Of a DNA stretch of 64,000 nucleotides, positions 59,001 through 64,000 are shown one piece after another (position 1 is the first letter of the stretch; each line of letters opens with the position of its first letter). The notes beneath the pieces were generated by a model. That model was not told the DNA's origin. It did no database searches and saw only the letters and a program-made list of their open reading frames with translations. The stretch is from Humibacter sp049446075 (lineage in GTDB: Bacteria > Actinomycetota > Actinomycetes > Actinomycetales > Microbacteriaceae): positions 248,001-312,000 of the forward strand of contig NZ_JBMSEB010000001.1 in the NCBI RefSeq assembly GCF_049446075.1, given 5' to 3'. Made by a program: the position numbers and the translations under genes.

Positions 59001-59307
59001 ACAGCGCCATCGCGGCGTTCAGCGCGGTCTGGCCGCCGAGCGTGGGCAGGATGGCATCCGGCCGCTCTTTCGCGATGATGGTCTCGATGACCTCTGGCGT
59101 GATCGGTTCGATGTAGGTGGCATCGGCGAAGTCGGGGTCGGTCATGATCGTCGCCGGGTTGGAGTTGACGAGGATGACCCGCACGCCGTCCTCGCGCAGC
59201 ACTCGACACGCCTGCGTGCCCGAGTAGTCGAACTCGCACGCCTGGCCGATCACGATCGGACCGGACCCGATCACGAGAACGCTGGAGATGTCTTCTCTTT
59301 TCGGCAT
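56020..59307 (-). CDS. carB: Carbamoyl-phosphate synthase large subunit
   Basis: A 1095-residue enzyme with two homologous ATP-grasp halves. First half: [40 protein letters not shown], the ATP-grasp body and [20 protein letters not shown]. Second half: [40 protein letters not shown] and [19 protein letters not shown]. The C-terminal MGS-like allosteric domain (about 940-1090) ends the protein. It makes carbamoyl phosphate for pyrimidines and arginine. ATG at 59307, 3 bp after carA. Confidence 0.98.
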   Translation of the reverse strand: [1095 protein letters not shown]

Positions 59308-59310
59308 GAC

Positions 59311-60726
59311 TCAGGCTTCTCCGCTCTCGTCGTTCTCGCTGTCTGGCCCCGGGTCTGAATTCGCGGCTTCACCGCCACCCGACGTGCGTCGCTCGTGCTC
59401 CCGCACGAGCTCGGCGAACCTGTCGAACAGGTAGTTCGCGTCGTGCGGTCCGGCAGCCGACTCTGGGTGGTACTGCACGCTGAACGCGGGGATGTCCAGG
59501 CAGTTCAGGCCCTCCACGACGTTGTCGTTGAGGTCGTAGTGGCTCACCTCGACGCGCCCGAAGCCTGCAGCGGACTCGCTCACCGAGTCGATCGGCGCGT
59601 CGACGGCGAACCCATGGTTGTGCGCCGTGATCTCCACCCTTCCGGTCGACCGGTCGAGCACGGGCTGGTTGATGCCCCGGTGCCCGAAGGGCAACTTGTA
59701 GGTCCCGTACCCGAGCGCACGGCCGAGCAGCTGGTTTCCGAAGCAGATGCCGAAGTACGGCACCTCGTTGCGCAGCACGGTGCGAAGCAGCTCGACGTGC
59801 TGATCTGACGCGGCGGGGTCGCCCGGCCCGTTCGAGTAGAACAGCGCGCTGGGCTTGAGGGCCATGATGTCGTCTGCGGTCGCCGTCTCCGGAACGACGA
59901 TCACGTCGAAGCCCCGTTCCGCCAGGTAGTTCAGCGTGCTCGTCTTCACACCGAGGTCGAGAACCGCGACCGAGCCGACCCGCTCCCCGTTCGCCGGAAT
60001 CGTATACTGCTCGGGCGTGGACACGACCGAGGACAGGTTCAGCCCGCGCATGTCCGCGCTGCCGCGCACGGCATCCAGCTGCTCGGAGTGGCTGAGCGAG
60101 GCATCCTGCCCGGAGAAGATGCCTGCGCGCATCGCGCCGGCCGAGCGCAGATGACGTGTCACGGCTCGCGTGTCGATGCCGCTGATCCCGACGACGCCGT
60201 TATCGGCCAGGTCGTCGTCGAGGCTGCGCTGCGAACGGAAGTTGGAGACGATCCGGGCTGGCTCGCGCACGGCGAAGCCTGCCACCCAGATTCGCTTCGA
60301 TTCCATGTCGGTGTCGTTCATGCCCGTGTTGCCGATGTGCGGCGCCGTCATGAGCACGATCTGGCCGGCGTACGAGGGGTCGGTCAGCGTCTCCTGGTAC
60401 CCCGTCATGCCCGTGGCGAAGACGGCCTCACCGAGCGTGTGGCCGAGCGCGCCGTAGCCGCGGCCCTCGTACCGTGTGCCGTCTTCCAGCACCAGAACGG
60501 CGGGCTCGCGGCGCGAGGCGATGGCACCGGCCGATGGAGTTGCGACCTCGACCCGCGGGGCGCTCGGGGCTTCGACGGGAGTGGTAGCGGCAGCCTGGTC
60601 CTGGGGCTCCTGCCCGGTGCCCTGGTCGCCGTTCTCCTGCTCGCCGTTCTCCTGCTGGCCGTGCTCCTGCTGGTCGTTCTCCTGCTGGTCTGGGGTCTGC
60701 TCCTGGGCGAATTCGTCGTCTGACAT
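59311..60726 (-). CDS. carA: Carbamoyl-phosphate synthase small subunit with unusual N-terminal extension
   Basis: A 471-residue glutaminase subunit. The standard protein begins near residue 75 (AVLVLEDGTRYEGRGYGALG) and contains FATGMTGYQETLTDPSYAGQ, the nucleophile Cys in YFGICFGNQLLGRALGYGTY and the His-Glu pair in SVQYHPESAAGPHDANYLFD. Before it lies a 70-residue stretch rich in Gln, Glu, Asn and Gly (QQENDQQEHGQQENGEQENG). The C-terminus has an acidic tail (SDPGPDSENDESGEA). ATG at 60726 is 1 nt after the upstream stop (TGAG-ATG) and so is likely used; an internal GTG start is possible. Typical CarA is about 380 residues. Confidence 0.95.
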   Translation of the reverse strand: MSDDEFAQEQTPDQQENDQQEHGQQENGEQENGDQGTGQEPQDQAAATTPVEAPSAPRVEVATPSAGAIASRREPAVLVLEDGTRYEGRGYGALGHTLGEAVFATGMTGYQETLTDPSYAGQIVLMTAPHIGNTGMNDTDMESKRIWVAGFAVREPARIVSNFRSQRSLDDDLADNGVVGISGIDTRAVTRHLRSAGAMRAGIFSGQDASLSHSEQLDAVRGSADMRGLNLSSVVSTPEQYTIPANGERVGSVAVLDLGVKTSTLNYLAERGFDVIVVPETATADDIMALKPSALFYSNGPGDPAASDQHVELLRTVLRNEVPYFGICFGNQLLGRALGYGTYKLPFGHRGINQPVLDRSTGRVEITAHNHGFAVDAPIDSVSESAAGFGRVEVSHYDLNDNVVEGLNCLDIPAFSVQYHPESAAGPHDANYLFDRFAELVREHERRTSGGGEAANSDPGPDSENDESGEA

Positions 60727-60727
60727 C

Positions 60728-61300
60728 TCAGGCCTCGCTTCCGGTGGTCGTATCGGTGGCGACGTCGTCGGCGCCGGTTGTGTCGTTGGGTGCTTGCGTC
60801 ATCGAGCGGATGGCCGCAACGAGCCTGCCTTGCTCTGCGGCGTCGGCAAGGCGCAGGTAGGTGTCGAGTGCGGCGGCAGCGGGATCCGTGCCGCCTGCGG
60901 CTGCCTCGGTGTGCCAGGCGACGAGCACCAGTCCGTCGCGCTCCACCGAGCGATCGATGGTCCAGGTCGCGGTGCCCGCTCCGAGGATGGCGCATGCCGA
61001 GATCGCAACGCTGGTTTCGCCCGGAGCAGTGAGAGTCACTCCCCCGGTCGACACGGTGACAGTGGCGTTGGCCCGGAACGCCAGCCCGGGCACCACAACG
61101 CGATCGAGCGGTCGCTCGTGGTGCGTCGTGGCGACATGCACGGCCTGCGTCGTCAGGATCGTCTCACCGGGTGCCCGGAGCACCGACGGCACGACCAGCC
61201 CTGAGTCCCGTCTCGCACGTCGTCTCCAGCCCCACCACATGCCGACGAAGACGAGGGCGAGGATGACGATGATGAGCACGGTGGGCCAGAACTTATCCAT
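60728..61300 (-). CDS. Membrane-anchored protein between pyrC and carA, function unknown
   Basis: A 190-residue protein with one N-terminal helix (about 7-24, TVLIIVILALVFVGMWWGW), a basic stop-transfer stretch (RRRARRD), a beta-rich domain (VSTGGVTLTAPGETSVAISA) and an Ala-rich C-terminal helix. A membrane gene at this exact place, between pyrC and carA, is conserved in actinobacteria (mycobacterial Rv1382 position). No enzymatic motif is visible. ATG at 61300 overlaps the pyrC stop by 8 bp. Its role in pyrimidine synthesis is not known. Confidence 0.85.
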   Translation of the reverse strand: MDKFWPTVLIIVILALVFVGMWWGWRRRARRDSGLVVPSVLRAPGETILTTQAVHVATTHHERPLDRVVVPGLAFRANATVTVSTGGVTLTAPGETSVAISACAILGAGTATWTIDRSVERDGLVLVAWHTEAAAGGTDPAAAALDTYLRLADAAEQGRLVAAIRSMTQAPNDTTGADDVATDTTTGSEA

Positions 61301-62645
61301 TGAGCACCTGCTCTCTTACCGCCTCGGCGGCCAACGTCGCGGCCTCGTCGACAGCGATCAGCGCACCGTCGCGGAGCGTCGCGGTTCCGCTGTGGAACGT
61401 CCATGCAACACGCCCTGGCAGTTGGCGCCCCAGGTAGGGCGAATTCACACCCTTGCCCGCGAGGCGGTCCGCGTCGAACACGCCTTTCGTGTTCGCGTCG
61501 TAGAGCGCCAGGTCGGCGCGCGACCCCGTTCGTACCCCCGCACCGCGCGGTACGCGTCCGATCCTCGCGGGCGCCTCGCTCATCACGCGCGCGACGTCCG
61601 CCCAGTCAAGGAGACCAGTGGCGACGACGGCCTGGTGCACGACGCTCAGAGCCGATTCGAGGCCGACCATGCCATTGGCTGCCGCGTCCCACTCGCAGTC
61701 CTTGGCTTCGATCGGATGCGGCGCGTGATCGGTGGCGACGATGTCGATGGTGCCGTCCGCCAGCGCGGCGCGGAGCGCGAGCACATCCTCCTCGCGTCGC
61801 AGAGGCGGGTTGACCTTGAACCGCGCGTCGTAGCCGGAGACGAGCTCCTCGGTCAGGAGCAGATGGTGCGGGGTCACCTCCGCCGTCACGTCGATGCCGC
61901 GCGCCTTTGCCCACCTGATGATGTCGACGGACCCCGCGGTCGAGACGTGGCACACGTGCAGGCGGCTGCCGACGTGTTCTGCCAGCAGTACGTCTCGGGC
62001 GATGATCGACTCCTCCGCGACGGCCGGCCAGCCCGCAAGCCCGAGCGTTCCAGAGAGCGCACCCTCGTTCATCTGCGCTCCGACCGTGAGCCGCGGCTCC
62101 TGGGCGTGCTGTGCGATGACGCCGTCGAAGGCCTTGACGTACTCGAGTGCCCTGCGCATGAGCAGTGGGTCGGCGACGCACAGTCCGTCGTCGGAGAATA
62201 CCCGGACCCGTGCGCGCGAGGATGCCATGGCGCCCAGCTCGGCGAGCCGCTCCCCCGCGAGACCCACGGTCACCGCACCGATGGGCTGCACGGTCGCGTA
62301 GCCCGCGATCTGGCCGAGAGTCAGTTCCTGTTCCACGACACCGGCTGTATCGGCCACCGGTGACGTGTTGGCCATGGCGAAGACGGTGGTGTAGCCGCCG
62401 GCCGCGGCCGCGCGCGTGCCGGTGAGCACGGTCTCGCTCTGCTCGTAGCCGGGCTCGCGCAGGTGGGTGTGCAGGTCGACCAGGCCGGGCAGGGCGATGA
62501 GTCCAGAGGCGTCGATGTGCGTGGCATCCTTGGCTCCGTCTCGCGCGTCATCGCCGACCGTAAGTCGGCCGTCGGCGACGAGGATGTCGGTTGCCGAGCC
62601 GTCGACGAGTGTCGCGCCCTCGATGAAGAAACGTTCGCTTGACAC
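61293..62645 (-). CDS. pyrC: Dihydroorotase
   Basis: A 450-residue type I amidohydrolase that cyclises carbamoyl aspartate. Metal-binding LVDLHTHLREPGYEQSETV (HxH), AAGGYTTVFAMANTSP, the HVCHVST region and DIVATDHAPHPIEAKD with the catalytic Asp are intact. GTG at 62645 directly follows the pyrB stop with no gap. It is the third gene of the pyr operon. Confidence 0.96.
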   Translation of the reverse strand: MSSERFFIEGATLVDGSATDILVADGRLTVGDDARDGAKDATHIDASGLIALPGLVDLHTHLREPGYEQSETVLTGTRAAAAGGYTTVFAMANTSPVADTAGVVEQELTLGQIAGYATVQPIGAVTVGLAGERLAELGAMASSRARVRVFSDDGLCVADPLLMRRALEYVKAFDGVIAQHAQEPRLTVGAQMNEGALSGTLGLAGWPAVAEESIIARDVLLAEHVGSRLHVCHVSTAGSVDIIRWAKARGIDVTAEVTPHHLLLTEELVSGYDARFKVNPPLRREEDVLALRAALADGTIDIVATDHAPHPIEAKDCEWDAAANGMVGLESALSVVHQAVVATGLLDWADVARVMSEAPARIGRVPRGAGVRTGSRADLALYDANTKGVFDADRLAGKGVNSPYLGRQLPGRVAWTFHSGTATLRDGALIAVDEAATLAAEAVREQVLNG

Positions 62646-63596
62646 CTAACCGACCTCCCGATCGCCTGACAGCAGCAGATAGAGCGCAGCCATGCGCACG
62701 GAAACGCCGCTGGCGACCTGGTCGCGCACCAGCGAGCGCGGCGAATCGGCGGCTGCGGCGGAGATCTCCAGACCTCGGATCATCGGGCCCGGATGCATGA
62801 CCATCGTATCCGGACGCAACCTGCTCGAACGCTCAGCGTCGAGCCCCCAGGTGCGGGAGTACTCTCGCGCGTTCGGGAAGAAGGCGGCGTTCATGCGTTC
62901 GGCCTGGATACGCAGCATCATGACCACGTCCGGGTCATCTGCGATGGCGGTGTCGAGGTCGTAGCCGATGGCAGCCGGCCATGACGTGGTGTCCACAGGC
63001 AGCAGGGTCGGTGGTGCGATGAGCGTGACGTTGGCACCGAGCGTGTCGAGAAGCCAGACGTTCGACCGGGCGACCCGAGAATGCAGGATGTCGCCCACGA
63101 TCACGACGCGCAGACCGGAGAGATCCCTGCCGCGACTCGCGTCGCCGTGCAGGCGTTTCCGCATGGTGAACGCGTCGAGCAGCGCCTGCGTCGGGTGTTC
63201 GTGCGTGCCGTCGCCGGCGTTCAGGATGCCTGCGTCGATCCAGCCGCTGGAGGCTAGCGTGTGCGGGGCACCCGATGCCGAGTGGCGCACGACAACGGCG
63301 TCGGCGCCCATTGCGGCGAGCGTCTGTGCCGTGTCCTTGAGGCTCTCGCCCTTCGATACACTCGACCCCTTGGCGCTGAAGTTGATGACGTCGGCCGAGA
63401 GGCGCTTGGCCGCTGCTTCGAACGAGATGCGGGTGCGTGTCGAGTCTTCGAAGAACAGATTGACCACGGTCTTGCCGCGCAGGGTCGGGAGCTTCTTCAC
63501 CTCGCGAGTGGCGACATCCGCCATGTCTTCGGCCACATCGAGAATGCCGACCGCGGTGGCGCGGTCCAGGTCACGAGTGGAGAGCAGGTGGCGCAT
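62646..63596 (-). CDS. pyrB: Aspartate carbamoyltransferase catalytic subunit
   Basis: A 316-residue enzyme for the committed step of pyrimidine synthesis. Carbamoyl-phosphate motif FFEDSTRTRISFE (STRTR at 52-56), VVRHSASGAPHTLA and MHPGPMIRGLEISAAAADSP are present, along with GDGTHEHPTQALLDAFTMRK. There is no regulatory PyrI subunit nearby. ATG at 63596 shares one base with the pyrR stop (TGATG). Confidence 0.97.
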   Translation of the reverse strand: MRHLLSTRDLDRATAVGILDVAEDMADVATREVKKLPTLRGKTVVNLFFEDSTRTRISFEAAAKRLSADVINFSAKGSSVSKGESLKDTAQTLAAMGADAVVVRHSASGAPHTLASSGWIDAGILNAGDGTHEHPTQALLDAFTMRKRLHGDASRGRDLSGLRVVIVGDILHSRVARSNVWLLDTLGANVTLIAPPTLLPVDTTSWPAAIGYDLDTAIADDPDVVMMLRIQAERMNAAFFPNAREYSRTWGLDAERSSRLRPDTMVMHPGPMIRGLEISAAAADSPRSLVRDQVASGVSVRMAALYLLLSGDREVG

Positions 63597-64000
63597 CAGT
63601 TCTCGCCTCCGTCGATCGTGACGGCATCCTCGTCGTCGACCTCGGTCACGCGCACATTGATGCGTTCCCGCGTCGAGCTCGGCAGGTTCTTGCCGACGAA
63701 GTCGGCGCGGATCGGGAACTCGCGGTGCCCTCGATCCACGAGCACGGCGAGGCGCACAGCCCTCGCCCTCCCCAGGTCACTCAGAGCGTCGAGTGCGGCG
63801 CGGATGGTGCGTCCGGAGAACAGCACGTCGTCGACGAGCACCACGGTCTTCCCGTCGATCGACACGGGAACGCTCGTGGGCGAAGGCGCCCGAGTGGGAT
63901 GCTTCGCGAGATCGTCGCGGTACATCGTCACGTCGAGCGATCCCACCGGCGGTGTTGCGCCGTCTTCGATGCGTGCGATCGCGGCTCCGATGCGGTGCGC
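63596..64000 (-). CDS. pyrR: Bifunctional pyr operon regulator / uracil phosphoribosyltransferase PyrR, N-terminus outside the window
   Basis: The C-terminal 134 residues are present and the gene continues past the right edge. The PRPP loop is TVVLVDDVLFSGRTIRAALD; AHRIGAAIARIEDGATPPVG at the cut end and DRGHREFPIRADFVGKNLPS are PyrR signatures. PyrR binds pyr mRNA when UMP is high and lowers expression; its target leader would lie outside the window. It is the first visible gene of the pyr operon and overlaps pyrB by 1 bp. Confidence 0.95.
   Translation of the reverse strand, partial: AHRIGAAIARIEDGATPPVGSLDVTMYRDDLAKHPTRAPSPTSVPVSIDGKTVVLVDDVLFSGRTIRAALDALSDLGRARAVRLAVLVDRGHREFPIRADFVGKNLPSSTRERINVRVTEVDDEDAVTIDGGEN

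Overview
The window is GC-rich, densely coded DNA from an actinobacterium, most probably a member of the Microbacteriaceae. The evidence is gene order and protein types: pyrR-pyrB-pyrC-(membrane gene)-carA-carB-pyrF-gmk-rpoZ-coaBC-metK-priA-fmt and hisI-trpE-trpC-trpB-trpA-lgt-gltBD-pyk, together with pdtaR, polA, rpsA, coaE, uvrB and cydABDC, are classic actinobacterial neighbourhoods. The HGxxPAAW and Trp-associated membrane proteins and a guanylate kinase carrying an actinobacterial IHF domain also fit. The genus cannot be fixed from this sequence alone. I see no phage, insertion sequence, integrase or CRISPR array.

Layout. 1-1758 (minus): start of a MoxR/DUF4129 operon, cut at the left edge. 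1881-3950: uvrB. 4052-11662: the cytochrome bd block, with cydA-cydB-cydDC on the minus strand and, divergently, a BlaI-type repressor plus an M56 membrane metallopeptidase; three perfect 17-bp palindromes lie in the shared promoter region. 11745-21936: housekeeping genes coaE, MOSC protein, rpsA, DUF817, DUF885 peptidase, polA, a PaaI-type thioesterase and the ANTAR regulator pdtaR. 22249-22331: tRNA-Leu(CAA). 22647-29355 is the most variable part: a secreted tandem HAD acid phosphatase, an unknown membrane-anchored protein, an EXPERA-type membrane protein, a small membrane protein, an SGNH hydrolase, an MFS transporter and a phosphoribosyltransferase. 29360-46002 (minus): hisE-hisG-hisF-hisI-trpE-(membrane)-(HGxxPAAW)-trpC-trpB-trpA-lgt-gltB-gltD-pyk. 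46127-64000 (minus): pyrR(partial)-pyrB-pyrC-x-carA-carB-pyrF-gmk-rpoZ-coaBC-metK-priA-fmt-rsmB-rpe.

How the genes work together. The right half makes pyrimidines, GMP-derived nucleotides, SAM, CoA, formyl-Met-tRNA, histidine, tryptophan and glutamate, in long runs of overlapping genes (ATGA/GTGA junctions) that suggest translational coupling. The left half carries DNA repair and replication (uvrB, polA), translation (rpsA) and the alternative terminal oxidase with its assembly transporter. The divergent repressor and protease next to cydA look like a dedicated switch for the oxidase.

Two sequence-level patterns cross the window. First, at least twelve genes have a TANNNT -10 box 6-8 nt from the start codon, which predicts leaderless mRNAs. 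Second, a dispersed intergenic repeat built around CCGATTGAG occurs at six places, and at three leaderless promoters its CTCAATCGCC edge sits exactly 2 nt from a TANNNT box.

Stretches over 300 bp without a gene: 21868-22248 holds a degenerate repeat copy and a three-way-junction inverted repeat; 22332-22646 holds the tRNA terminator, another repeat copy and two small leader hairpins.
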